Shown here: in pieces, positions 8,606 through 17,505 of the stretch
Numbering within the stretch: the first letter of the stretch is position 1
How the letters are laid out: each line of letters starts with the position of its first letter
Origin: Oceanotoga teriensis
GTDB lineage: Bacteria; Thermotogota; Thermotogae; Petrotogales; Petrotogaceae
Direction of reading: 5' to 3'
NCBI RefSeq assembly: GCF_003148465.1
Contig: NZ_QGGI01000002.1
Span: 170,833 to 234,832, forward strand
DNA: 64,000 nt
Position numbers and translations under genes: made by a program
The notes under the pieces: model-generated
The model's input: only the letters and a program-made list of their open reading frames with translations
What the model was told of the DNA's origin: nothing
Databases searched by the model: none

Positions 8606-9381
8606 GAATAATTATGGGTGGATATTTTGAAGGATTATATTGGGAAAGTGGAGTTTTACAAGGAATACTTGAAAATCAAAATAAAATAGATTTTTATCTT
8701 TCTGGAACAGGAAGTCTAATAGGAATATTTTTTAGTTTATACCAAGAAAATTTTTTGGGTAAATTAAAAAATTTTCTTTATGAGAAAGAAAATCCTTTAA
8801 ATTCAATAATATCGAAAGATATATATCAAAGTAGATATTCTCAAATAACATCACTTTATAAACTTGGAAGAGGGAATAATTCCTTATACAATAATAAAGA
8901 ATTGGAAGAATATTTAAAATCATATTTTAAAACTTTAAAAATATCAGATTTAAAAGAAAATATAGAATTAGAAGTTTTTGATTTAAAAAATAGGCAGTTT
9001 AAAATAATATCAAAAGAAACCTATATATATGAAGCTTTAACTATGGAACTTTCTGTTCCTCCTTATTATCAGTATTATGAACATGATGAAGGATTATATA
9101 TACCATCATCATATTTATCTATTATTCCAGTAAATGATATAAAAAATGATGATATAATAATATCATATGAGTCAAAAATAGAATTTCCAATACCAAAAAA
9201 TGGAGTAGAAATACTTTTGAAAATTTCAAATAGAAGATCCATAAAAAATTATAGGATATATACAAATTCAAAGAATAAAATAGAACCAGAAAATATTTCA
9301 GAAAATCCATACAATATAAAAGAATTTTTTAATGGTAAAAAAGCTGCTTATAAATTCTTGGAGGGAATAAATGAAAATTAA
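8602..9381 (+). CDS. Divergent patatin-fold protein lacking the catalytic Ser-Asp dyad (pseudoenzyme)
   Basis: 259 residues that follow the preceding patatin from end to end. MRIIMGGYFEGLYWESGVLQGIL matches its N-terminal strand, oxyanion loop and helix. LSGTGSLIGIFFSLY matches the nucleophile elbow but is two residues shorter and has no G-x-S-x-G. The region ELSVPPYYQYYEHDEGLYIPSS matches the strand before the catalytic Asp, but D-G-G is replaced by P-S-S at residues 168-170. I infer a catalytically inactive paralogue, possibly a regulatory partner. It overlaps the active gene by 4 bases and the LptA-like gene by 11. Similarity is judged by eye. Confidence 0.72.
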   Translation: MRIIMGGYFEGLYWESGVLQGILENQNKIDFYLSGTGSLIGIFFSLYQENFLGKLKNFLYEKENPLNSIISKDIYQSRYSQITSLYKLGRGNNSLYNNKELEEYLKSYFKTLKISDLKENIELEVFDLKNRQFKIISKETYIYEALTMELSVPPYYQYYEHDEGLYIPSSYLSIIPVNDIKNDDIIISYESKIEFPIPKNGVEILLKISNRRSIKNYRIYTNSKNKIEPENISENPYNIKEFFNGKKAAYKFLEGINEN

Positions 9382-10000
9382 AAAAATAATGATATTGTTT
9401 ATTTTAATTCTTGCTTCAATAACCTATGCATCTACTGTAAATGTTTCCGCTGATGATATAAGTGGAAAAGAAAAATATTATGTTTTAAGAAACAATGTTA
9501 AAATAAAAAAAGAAGATATAAACATAATAACAAACAGTGCAACAATAAATATAATTAATGAAGAATGGGACAATCTATTAGCTGAAGATATAAAAATAAA
9601 TTCTGAAACGTTTGATTCAAACGCAGAAGAACTTTTTTTTGATTTAAAAGAAGAAAAAGGTGAATTAAAAAACAATGTTGAAACAAAAATTAAAATAGAT
9701 GAAGAGATAATGACAATAAAATGTGATATTATGAATTTTGATAATAAAAATAAGTCCTATCAAGGAGAGTCTGAAAATATAGTAAAAATAATAAAAAATG
9801 ATTATAATATTCAAGCAAAAAAATTTAGTTATAAAGAAGAAGAAAATGTATTATATCTTGAAGGTGATGTATACATATTAAATGAAAAGAAAAAAATGGA
9901 ATTAAAGTCACAACAAGCAACTTTTAATACCAAAACAAATGAAATGAAAGCTACTAAAGTTAATCTAACTCTTGAAGTAGAAGACAAAAAAGAAGACTAA
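9371..10000 (+). CDS. LptA/OstA-like periplasmic protein
   Basis: 209 residues with a signal peptide (KKIMILFILILASITYAS) and then repeated beta-strand units typical of the OstA/LptA fold: STVNVSADDISGKEKYYVLRNNV, ITNSATINII, SNAEELFFDLKEEKGEL, IKCDIMNFDNK, QAKKFSYKEEENVLYLEGDV, and LKSQQATFNTKTNEM. LptA-type proteins form the periplasmic bridge for lipopolysaccharide or other envelope lipids. GGAGGG lies just upstream and the start overlaps the dead patatin gene by 11 bases. The partner LptF/G-LptD fusion is encoded far away at 54318-57758. Which lipid it carries is unknown. Confidence 0.78.
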   Translation: MKIKKIMILFILILASITYASTVNVSADDISGKEKYYVLRNNVKIKKEDINIITNSATINIINEEWDNLLAEDIKINSETFDSNAEELFFDLKEEKGELKNNVETKIKIDEEIMTIKCDIMNFDNKNKSYQGESENIVKIIKNDYNIQAKKFSYKEEENVLYLEGDVYILNEKKKMELKSQQATFNTKTNEMKATKVNLTLEVEDKKED

Positions 10001-10015
10001 ATAGGGAGGAAAAAA

Positions 10016-11290
10016 ATGTTAGATATAAAATATGTAAGAAACAATATAGAAGAAGTAAAAAATTCATTAGAAAACAGAAAAAATGATACAAAAATATTGG
10101 AAGAATTGATCAAACTTGATGAAAAAAGAAGAGAAATAATGAATATAGTCCAAGATTATAGAGCAGAAAGAAATAATAATACAAAAAATGTAGCAGATTT
10201 AAAAAAACAAGGTAAAAATGAAGAGGCACAAAAAATAATAGATGATGGTAAAAAGATATCTGAAAAAATAAAAGAATTAGATAATGAACTAAAAAAAATA
10301 GATGAAGAATACTCTTTAAAGCTCCTTTATATTCCTAATATTCCTGCAAATGATGTAAAAGTAGGAAAAGATGAAAACGATAATATTGAATTAAGAAAAT
10401 GGGGAGAGCCTAAAAAATTTAATTTTGAACCTAAAGCTCATTGGGATATTGGTCCAGACTTAAATATGATGGATTTTGATAGAGCCAGTAAATTATCGGG
10501 ATCAAGGTTTACAATATTAAAATCACAAATAGCAAAATTGTCAAGAGCATTGACGAATTTTATGCTTGATACTCATACAAAAAATGGTTATACAGAAATA
10601 ATGCCACCACATCTTGTAACGAGAGAAACAATAACTGGAACAGGTCAATTACCAAAATTTGAAGATGATTTATATCATACAGATGCTGATGATTTATTTT
10701 TAATTCCAACAGCTGAAGTTACTTTGGTGGGAATGCATAAAGATGATATATTAACTCTCGATGAAATGCCTGCAAAATATTGTGCTTATACACCATGTTA
10801 TAGAAGAGAAGCTGGAAGTTATGGTAGAGATGTAAGAGGTATGATAAGACAACATCAATTTGATAAAGTTGAACTCGTTTGGCATGTTCATCCAGAAGAA
10901 TCTGAAAAAGCTCATGAACAATTAACAAAAGATGCGGAAAATATATTACAACTATTAGAATTACCTTATAGAGTTATATCATTATGTACAGGAGATTTAG
11001 GTTTTTCGGCAGTAAAAACATATGATATAGAAGTATGGCTTCCATCATATCAAAATTATAAAGAAATATCTTCATGTTCAAATACAAAAGATTTTCAAGC
11101 GAGAAGAGCGAATATAAGATTTAGAGATAAAGACAATAAATTAAAATATTTACATACATTAAATGGCTCTGGACTTGCTGTTGGAAGAACTTTGGTTGCA
11201 GTACTTGAAAATTATCAAATGGAAGATGGAAGGGTTAAAATTCCAGAGGTATTAAAACCTTATATGAATGGTTTGGAGTATATAGGTTAA
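10016..11290 (+). CDS. serS: Seryl-tRNA synthetase
   Basis: 424 residues, normal for bacterial SerRS. The N-terminal coiled-coil arm (about residues 27-105) binds the long variable arm of tRNA-Ser. The class II core follows with motif 2 (YRREAGSYGRDVRGMIRQHQF) and motif 3 (NGSGLAVGRTLVAVLENYQ); TAEVTL is the usual serine-site segment. AGGGAGG precedes the ATG by a short gap. It is embedded in an otherwise envelope-directed operon and overlaps rsmE by one base (TAATG). Confidence 0.98.
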   Translation: MLDIKYVRNNIEEVKNSLENRKNDTKILEELIKLDEKRREIMNIVQDYRAERNNNTKNVADLKKQGKNEEAQKIIDDGKKISEKIKELDNELKKIDEEYSLKLLYIPNIPANDVKVGKDENDNIELRKWGEPKKFNFEPKAHWDIGPDLNMMDFDRASKLSGSRFTILKSQIAKLSRALTNFMLDTHTKNGYTEIMPPHLVTRETITGTGQLPKFEDDLYHTDADDLFLIPTAEVTLVGMHKDDILTLDEMPAKYCAYTPCYRREAGSYGRDVRGMIRQHQFDKVELVWHVHPEESEKAHEQLTKDAENILQLLELPYRVISLCTGDLGFSAVKTYDIEVWLPSYQNYKEISSCSNTKDFQARRANIRFRDKDNKLKYLHTLNGSGLAVGRTLVAVLENYQMEDGRVKIPEVLKPYMNGLEYIG

Positions 11291-11979
11291 TGCCAAATTT
11301 ATTTTTTGGAAAAAAAGAAAATGATGAAATAATATTGGATAAACAAGAAACTGCTCATTTAAAGATAATGAGAAAAAAGGAAAATGAACAATTAGATGCA
11401 TTTATAAATGATGGTAAAATCTATAAATGTATTATAAAAAAAATTTCCTCAAAAAATACTATTTTAAAAATAAATGAAATAAAAGAGCAAAAACTAAATT
11501 TCAAACCTAATATTAATTTATATTTTGGAATAAGTAAAGTAGATAGAATGAACCTATTAATAGAAAAAGCTGTTGAAATGAGAATAAATACTATAAATAT
11601 ATATAAAGGTGAAAAATCTACCATAAATTATAAAAATGAAGATAAAATAAAAAAAACAGCTATACAAGCGGCAAAACAATCTTATTTATCTAAAATACCA
11701 GATATAAACATTATAAATTTTAAAGAAATAGTATTAAATGATAATACCATTGCATTTGATTTTTCTGAAAACTATTCAATGGAAGAAAATCTAAAAAATG
11801 ATATTCAAGAAATAAATTTATTATTTGGTCCGGATATGGGTTTTTCGGATAATGAAAAAAAAATACTAAATAAATCAAATATTCCGATAATAAACCTTGG
11901 AAAAACAATATTTAGATTCGAGACATCGATATTTTATGTGTTAAGCATAATAAATTATAAATATAAAAGACTTTTATAA
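11290..11979 (+). CDS. rsmE: 16S rRNA (uracil1498-N3)-methyltransferase
   Basis: 229 residues of the SPOUT-class RsmE family, which methylates U1498 near the decoding site with SAM. A PUA-like N-terminal domain (MPNLFFGKKENDEIILDK ... HLKIMRKKENE) precedes the trefoil-knot region: LYFGISKVDRMNLLIEKAVE, then LLFGPDMGFSDNE in place of the usual I-G-P-E-G-G-F-S-x-x-E, and LGKTIFRFETSIFYVLSII near the C-terminus in place of L-G-x-x-I-L-R-x-E-T-A. The P-D-M-G-F variation is mild. The start codon overlaps the serS stop by one base; a strong terminator follows. Confidence 0.9.
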   Translation: MPNLFFGKKENDEIILDKQETAHLKIMRKKENEQLDAFINDGKIYKCIIKKISSKNTILKINEIKEQKLNFKPNINLYFGISKVDRMNLLIEKAVEMRINTINIYKGEKSTINYKNEDKIKKTAIQAAKQSYLSKIPDINIINFKEIVLNDNTIAFDFSENYSMEENLKNDIQEINLLFGPDMGFSDNEKKILNKSNIPIINLGKTIFRFETSIFYVLSIINYKYKRLL

Positions 11980-12004
11980 GGTGCAATTTTTTTGCACCTT
12001 TTTT
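11978..12004 (+). terminator. Intrinsic terminator of the marR-rsmE run
   Basis: AAGGTGCA at 11978-11985 and TGCACCTT at 11993-12000 form a perfect 8-bp stem with a short T-rich loop, followed by a run of T. It overlaps the rsmE stop codon and separates this operon from the flagellar operon. Confidence 0.9.
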
Positions 12005-12079
12005 AATTATAAATAAAAAAATAATATATTAGGATAAACTTTTAATATTATAGAAAAATATATTGTAAGGAGGATGAAG

Positions 12080-12742
12080 ATGGCTGATAAAAAAAAGAAG
12101 AAAAATAAATCAAAAGGAATTACGATTTTTTTAATAATAGGATTATTAATAGCGTTTTTTCTTTTAAGTGTAGGCTATATAGTTTTTGAATTCAATAGAA
12201 TATCATACTTTAACTTAAGTTTAAAAAATGATTGGAGAGGATATTTAGCTTATATAACAAAAAACATACCAGTTGTAAATGATATGATTAAGTATGAATA
12301 TTTAGAAATAGGCAATCCAATTGCGAATCAAAAAGATATCATAGAACAAAGAATAAAATATATGGAAGATCAAAATCTTCAATTAGAAGCAAAAAAAGAA
12401 GAATTAAATAAATTAATGAATGATATATCAATACAAACAGAAGAATTAACGAAACAAAAACTTGAATTAGAAAAAAATCAACAAGACTTTCAAAAACAAT
12501 TAGATGAATTCAATGATTATAATTCAAGAATAAATAAATTATCGGCATGGTTAAGTTCATCAACTCCACAAGAAATAGCCAATGCTCTCATAAGAGATGA
12601 AGTCAGTGTACAACTAATAGTTGATTCCTTTTATACTATGGACTCTGGAGTAGTTGCAGAAATACTTCAAGCAATAGCTCAAGTCAACCCTGAAAAAGCA
12701 GCTAAAATAATAGCAACACTTGGTGAAAAAAGGGGTGAATAA
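12080..12742 (+). CDS. MotE-like flagellar protein (TM helix, coiled coil, MgtE-N-like C-terminal domain)
   Basis: I start at the second ATG (12080): AGGAGG directly abuts the first ATG, leaving no spacer. The product has a Lys-rich N-terminus (ADKKKKKNKSKG), one TM helix at about residues 14-36, a coiled coil at about 95-150 (EQRIKYMEDQNLQLEAKKEELNK and on), and a C-terminal helical domain (LSSSTPQEIANALIRDEVSV ... VNPEKAAKIIATLG) like the N-domain of MgtE and FliG. Proteins of this layout (MotE) act as motor or export chaperones. It opens the flagellar operon. Family placement is by layout, not by a unique motif. Confidence 0.75.
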   Translation: MADKKKKKNKSKGITIFLIIGLLIAFFLLSVGYIVFEFNRISYFNLSLKNDWRGYLAYITKNIPVVNDMIKYEYLEIGNPIANQKDIIEQRIKYMEDQNLQLEAKKEELNKLMNDISIQTEELTKQKLELEKNQQDFQKQLDEFNDYNSRINKLSAWLSSSTPQEIANALIRDEVSVQLIVDSFYTMDSGVVAEILQAIAQVNPEKAAKIIATLGEKRGE

Positions 12743-12744
12743 GT

Positions 12745-14421
12745 TTGAATGGTATTATATTAAATCTTATAAACAATAATAAAATCGAGATAAAACCAGA
12801 AAATAATACGAAAGAAAGTTCTATCGATTTTGAGAAAGTTTTAAATCAAAAAAATAATATGCAAAACGAAAAAACATATCAAATAAATGAACAAAAAAAT
12901 ACAAAAAAAGAAACATCAAGTGAAGAAATAAAGTCTTTAAAGATAAATGATATTCCTGTAAAAAAAGAAATAATAGATAATGACAAAAGTCAAATTTTAG
13001 AAAAAATAAAAAAAATAATAAACTTAGATGGAATGAAAGAACTTTCTAAAGAACAAAAAAATGAACTAATAAAAAAATTAAAAAATCTCATAAATAATTT
13101 ATCAAATGAAGATAATACAGAACAATTAAAAGAATTACTTTTACAAATTCAAGATATATTAAAAAAAGTTAATATAAAATTAGAGGTTTTAAATATAAAA
13201 GAATCAAAAGAAGGAAAGAATAATATATTTATAAAAATAAAAAATATTAAAACTGATGAAGAAATATTAATACCTCAAAAAAAAGCTAATAAATATATAC
13301 ATGTAAAAATAATTCCAAAAGAAATAATAGAGAAAAATGATACAAAAACAAAATATAATATACTCCAAAAAAATGTAAAAAATATAAAAAAATCTGATTC
13401 ATTATTAGAAAAGATACAAGATAAAAAATCTGAAATAAAGTCAAAACAAGTATTTATTCCAATAGAAGGTGAAGTTAAAGAAACTTCCAAATCATTAGAA
13501 GATTTAAATATTGAAACATCTGAAAATAAAATTCTTGAAATGATTAAAAATCTTCAAATAAATGCAGATAGGGATATAAAACAAAAAGATGAAAAAATAG
13601 AATTGGGAAAAAACTTATTAAATAATTTGAAATTAAATGTGCAAGCTTCAAATTCAAATATCAATAATAAACAAATAAATGGAATATTAGAAATGATGCA
13701 AAAAGATAATTTAAGAACTACTGAAAATATCAAAATAGAAAATCAAGATCTTATAAAAAAAGATTTTAAAAATATACAAAATGAAAATGTTATTTTTAAA
13801 CCCATTAATAATTTAGAAAATAAATCTGAAAAAAATGAACAAAAAAACTCAGAAGATTTGAAACAAAATACGAAAAAAAATAAAATAAATTTTGATAATA
13901 AAAAAACAGAAAATGATTCAAATAGCAAACAATATGTTCAAAGCTCTAATAAAATAGAAAATACTTCTAATATAAAACAAAATCAATTGAATACTACTAA
14001 TAATAAACAAAATGTTACAATGTTACCATTAAAAGAATTAAACAATCATATAGAGCAAATTATTCAAAAAAATACTACATTAAACACATTTACAGAAACA
14101 ATAAATATCAAAATAACTCCACCAGATTTAGGAGAAATAACTGTAGAATTAATAAAAACAAATAAAACAATAATTATAAACATAATAACAGATAATGAAT
14201 CATCAAAATCTCAAATAGCGAGGACATTACAACAATTGATAACTCAATTAAAAGATAATGGATATAATCCAGTTCAAGTAAAAGTTGAAGTGGATGTAGA
14301 AAATGATTATTTAAATAATCAAAAAGAAAATCCTCAAAAAAACAATGAAAATGAAAAAAACAAAGAAAATAAAGAAAATGAAAGCCAGTTTGAGGATTTA
14401 TTAAGAGGTGAAGAAATATGA
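12745..14421 (+). CDS. fliK: Flagellar hook-length control protein FliK
   Basis: 558 residues. The first 430 or so are low-complexity, Lys/Asn/Glu/Ile-rich and poorly conserved, as usual for FliK. The C-terminal Flg_hook domain is clear: INIKITPPDLGEITVELI, then IINIITDNESSKSQIARTLQQL and LKDNGYNPVQVKVEV, matching the family's L-x-P-x-x-L-G-x-V-x-V core. FliK measures hook length and switches export specificity. The start is the TTG at 12745, seven bases after AGGGGTG. The end overlaps flgD by 4 bases (ATGA). Confidence 0.88.
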   Translation: MNGIILNLINNNKIEIKPENNTKESSIDFEKVLNQKNNMQNEKTYQINEQKNTKKETSSEEIKSLKINDIPVKKEIIDNDKSQILEKIKKIINLDGMKELSKEQKNELIKKLKNLINNLSNEDNTEQLKELLLQIQDILKKVNIKLEVLNIKESKEGKNNIFIKIKNIKTDEEILIPQKKANKYIHVKIIPKEIIEKNDTKTKYNILQKNVKNIKKSDSLLEKIQDKKSEIKSKQVFIPIEGEVKETSKSLEDLNIETSENKILEMIKNLQINADRDIKQKDEKIELGKNLLNNLKLNVQASNSNINNKQINGILEMMQKDNLRTTENIKIENQDLIKKDFKNIQNENVIFKPINNLENKSEKNEQKNSEDLKQNTKKNKINFDNKKTENDSNSKQYVQSSNKIENTSNIKQNQLNTTNNKQNVTMLPLKELNNHIEQIIQKNTTLNTFTETINIKITPPDLGEITVELIKTNKTIIINIITDNESSKSQIARTLQQLITQLKDNGYNPVQVKVEVDVENDYLNNQKENPQKNNENEKNKENKENESQFEDLLRGEEI

Positions 14422-15164
14422 TGAATACAGGCATTGATAAAACAGGATTATTTTATAGCACCTTACAGGCAAATAAAGAAAGAGGAATAAAAAAAGAATT
14501 GGATAAAGATGCTTTTTTGCAATTAATGCTAACACAGATGAAATATCAAGACCCTACAGCCCCAATGGATAGTAAAGAAATGATTCAACAAGTGTCACAA
14601 TTATCCCAAACAGAACAAATAATGAATATGAGTAAATCATTTCAAAACATGGTTAGTTCTCAACTAACTTTATATAGAATGCAGGCTACAGGACTTGTTG
14701 GCAAAAACGCTGTAGTAGAAGATAATAAAATGGCTTTAAAAGATGGTGTAACTCAAAATGTAATATTTGATGTAGATAAATCTAGTAATATAAAAATAGA
14801 AATTTATAATGCAAATGAAAAATTAATCTATTCTGATGATTTAGGAGTATTACCTAAAGGTATAAACACATTTTCATGGAATGGAAGGAATGCAAACGGA
14901 GTTGCAATGCCTGATGGTACTTATGAGTACAAACTATATAGAATGGAAAATGGCCAAAAAGTAGAAATAACAGGGCTTGATGGTGGAAAAGTTGAAGCTG
15001 TTCAGTTTGAAGGGGAAAAATTCTATGTTATAGTTAATGGTAGAAAATTTCCTATCTCCGCTATAAAAGAAATAGCTGGTGAAACTAAACCAGACCCAGA
15101 TGAACCTGGTGATGGAGATAAACCTGATGATAAAGATAAAACTGAAGAAAAGGATAAAGTATAG
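14418..15164 (+). CDS. flgD: Flagellar hook assembly (capping) protein FlgD
   Basis: 248 residues. The N-terminal FlgD signature is plain: KDAFLQLMLTQMKYQDPTAPMDSKEM, then QLSQTEQIMNMSKSFQ. The central region carries the Ig/tudor-like fold with FSWNGRNANGVAMPDGTYEYKLY. The C-terminus adds a short acidic, Asp/Pro/Lys-rich tail. FlgD caps the growing hook and is replaced once the hook is complete. Two ATGs are adjacent at 14418 and 14421; the first overlaps the fliK stop by 4 bases and has GAGGTG upstream. Confidence 0.97.
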   Translation: MMNTGIDKTGLFYSTLQANKERGIKKELDKDAFLQLMLTQMKYQDPTAPMDSKEMIQQVSQLSQTEQIMNMSKSFQNMVSSQLTLYRMQATGLVGKNAVVEDNKMALKDGVTQNVIFDVDKSSNIKIEIYNANEKLIYSDDLGVLPKGINTFSWNGRNANGVAMPDGTYEYKLYRMENGQKVEITGLDGGKVEAVQFEGEKFYVIVNGRKFPISAIKEIAGETKPDPDEPGDGDKPDDKDKTEEKDKV

Positions 15165-15183
15165 TTATTAGGAGGGGAAAAAT

Positions 15184-17280
15184 ATGTTAAGGGCAATGTA
15201 CTCTGGAATAACAGGATTAAAAAACTTTCAAACACAAATGGATGTAGTTGGAAATAATATAGCAAATGTAAATACAGTTGGATTTAAATCTTCAAGGGTG
15301 ACTTTTCAAACAACATTATTACAAACATTAAAATCTGGAAAATCACCTGATGGCCAATTTGGAGGAACTAATCCAATGCAAATAGGTATGGGATCAAAAG
15401 TTGCGTCAGTAGACAAAATAATGAGTCAAAGCTCATTTCAAAGTACTGGTAAAATAACAGATTTAGCCATACAGGGAGATGGTTTTTTTGTTCTTTCTGA
15501 TGGAGAAGGCTCATATTTTACGAGAGCTGGAAATTTTACCAGAGATACATCCGGATATTTAGTAGATCCAAGCTCAGGAATGAAACTACAAGGTTGGACT
15601 GCAAAAATTTCGAGTTCGGGAAAAAGATATGTGGATTCAAATGACCCTATAGGAGATATACAAATTTCTGCGGGACAAGTTATGGCTGCAAAACAAACAA
15701 CTTTTGTGAATCTTGCACACAATTTAAAATCAGATGTGGGGATAAAAGAATCTACAATAGTTATAAAATCATTATCTGGACAGAATATACCTGTAAAGTT
15801 CAGATTTGAAAGAGATATGAGCAAAGCTAATAGAGATAAAATAGTATATAAATGGACAGCAGAATCTTTAAATGAAGACTATCCTTTGAAAGATAATAAA
15901 GGTTATCTTGAACTCGATGAATCGGGAAATGTAAAAGAATGGATAACTTATGATGGAAATACAACAACTCCAAAATCAGATCCAAAAATCAGACTTGGTA
16001 TAATAGAAAAATATAATATTGAACAAACGGGAACTCCTCCTGCATATCCAACTTTAAATATAGGTGGAGGTACTTCAACTGCTTCAATAGAAGGAGATAT
16101 AATATTAACAAAAGATGGTAAAAGTGTAGAAATAGACACAACACAACCTATAAATGTTAACTTTGCTGCTGGAACACCTGGAACTTTTGAAGTTACTTTG
16201 ACTGACAAAGATGGAACAGCTTTAACATTTACTGGAACAGGAAATACTGTAAAAGATATAAATGATGCTCTTAATAAAGGATTAGAAGATGCCGCAAATG
16301 GTGTAAAACTAACTGGACTTCAATTGAATGCTACAGATACAAGTTTGAATATAGATGCAGGAACTACTGCATTGACTTTAAAAGGAACTGAGAGAGAAGT
16401 TTTACAACCAGCAACAGGTGGAGAAATAAAATTAACAGACTTAGAAACACCGACAAACTTTTCAAAAGTAAAATATCAAAGTCCTACAGTTTCGACTTCA
16501 ACTCTTATATTTGATTCATTGGGGAACTCTTATAATGCATACATAAAATTTACTAAAATAGATGAAAATACATGGCAATGGAAAGCACAACTTGAAGATG
16601 GAACACCTTTAAAGAAATTAGATCAACAAGGAAATCAAACAGATGAAATTGCACAAGGTGTAATAGCCTTTGATTCTAACGGATCTATAGCTGCTACGGA
16701 TTGGAGTATAGAAGATGATGGTTCAATAAATGAAGTGGATGGAAAAGGTGGATTTGGATTCTGGTTTGATCCAGCAAAAACTGGTGGGGCATTAGATCAA
16801 TCTCAAGAACCATCTTCATCATCAGCTGCTGGACCTGTTAAAGTTGAAATTAAATTTAATAATATAACACAATTTGCATCTCCAAACTCTGTAACAGTAA
16901 ATGATCAGGATGGAAATGCTGAAGGAACTCTCGAATCTTTTGCTATAAATGAAGTTGGAGAAGTAGTTGGCTCTTTTTCAAATGGTAGAAGTGATATATT
17001 GGGAAGAGTTGCTCTTGCCACTTTTAACAATCCAGAGGGTCTTATGGAAATAGGAAATTCATTATATGCACAAAGTTCAAATAGTGGATTAGCACAGATT
17101 GGAATTGCCGGTGTAGGTGGAAGAGGAACATTGATTCCAGGAGCTCTTGAAATGTCTAATGTAGATCTTGCAGAAGAATTTACAAACATGATAGTTGCTC
17201 AAAGAGGATTTCAAGCTACCTCGAGAATAATAACAACATCTGATCAAATATTAAATGAATTAGTTAATATGAAAAGATAA
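15184..17280 (+). CDS. flgE: Flagellar hook protein FlgE
   Basis: 698 residues, long for FlgE because of an expanded central hook domain. The N-terminal rod/hook motif LRAMYSGITGLKNFQTQMDVVGNNIANVNTVGFK and the C-terminal motif NVDLAEEFTNMIVAQRGFQATSRIITTSDQIL are both intact; the two end helices pack together in the assembled hook. The central part (about residues 150-550) is Thr/Gly/Asp-rich and variable. A strong AGGAGGGG precedes the ATG. It lies between its capping protein flgD and flbD, the normal order. Confidence 0.97.
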   Translation: MLRAMYSGITGLKNFQTQMDVVGNNIANVNTVGFKSSRVTFQTTLLQTLKSGKSPDGQFGGTNPMQIGMGSKVASVDKIMSQSSFQSTGKITDLAIQGDGFFVLSDGEGSYFTRAGNFTRDTSGYLVDPSSGMKLQGWTAKISSSGKRYVDSNDPIGDIQISAGQVMAAKQTTFVNLAHNLKSDVGIKESTIVIKSLSGQNIPVKFRFERDMSKANRDKIVYKWTAESLNEDYPLKDNKGYLELDESGNVKEWITYDGNTTTPKSDPKIRLGIIEKYNIEQTGTPPAYPTLNIGGGTSTASIEGDIILTKDGKSVEIDTTQPINVNFAAGTPGTFEVTLTDKDGTALTFTGTGNTVKDINDALNKGLEDAANGVKLTGLQLNATDTSLNIDAGTTALTLKGTEREVLQPATGGEIKLTDLETPTNFSKVKYQSPTVSTSTLIFDSLGNSYNAYIKFTKIDENTWQWKAQLEDGTPLKKLDQQGNQTDEIAQGVIAFDSNGSIAATDWSIEDDGSINEVDGKGGFGFWFDPAKTGGALDQSQEPSSSSAAGPVKVEIKFNNITQFASPNSVTVNDQDGNAEGTLESFAINEVGEVVGSFSNGRSDILGRVALATFNNPEGLMEIGNSLYAQSSNSGLAQIGIAGVGGRGTLIPGALEMSNVDLAEEFTNMIVAQRGFQATSRIITTSDQILNELVNMKR

Positions 17281-17301
17281 ATCTCTTAGGAGCTGATAAT
17301 T

Positions 17302-17505
17302 ATGATAAAATTAAATAAGCTCAATGATAAAGAGTTTATATTGAACTGTGACCAGATAGAAAAAATCGAAATGAATCCAGATTCTACAATTACTATGATG
17401 AACGGGCATGTATATGTAGTAAAGGATAATATTGAAGATATAATAAAAAAAGTGATAGAATATAAAAGGAACTATTCTATTAATGGTCAAAGAGGTGAAA
17501 TATAA
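17302..17505 (+). CDS. flbD: FlbD/SwrD family flagellar protein
   Basis: 67 residues. The family pattern is complete: MIKLNKLNDKEFILNCDQIEKIEMNPDSTITMMNG, followed by a helix VKDNIEDIIKKVIEYKR. This small family is found between flgE and motA in many flagellar operons and has been linked to motor torque in Bacillus (SwrD). AGGAG precedes the start, and the stop directly abuts the GTG start of motA. Confidence 0.92.
   Translation: MIKLNKLNDKEFILNCDQIEKIEMNPDSTITMMNGHVYVVKDNIEDIIKKVIEYKRNYSINGQRGEI

Noticed and set aside
15438..15824. 128-codon open frame on the minus strand
   Set aside because: Antisense to flgE, whose protein is fully supported; no independent evidence.
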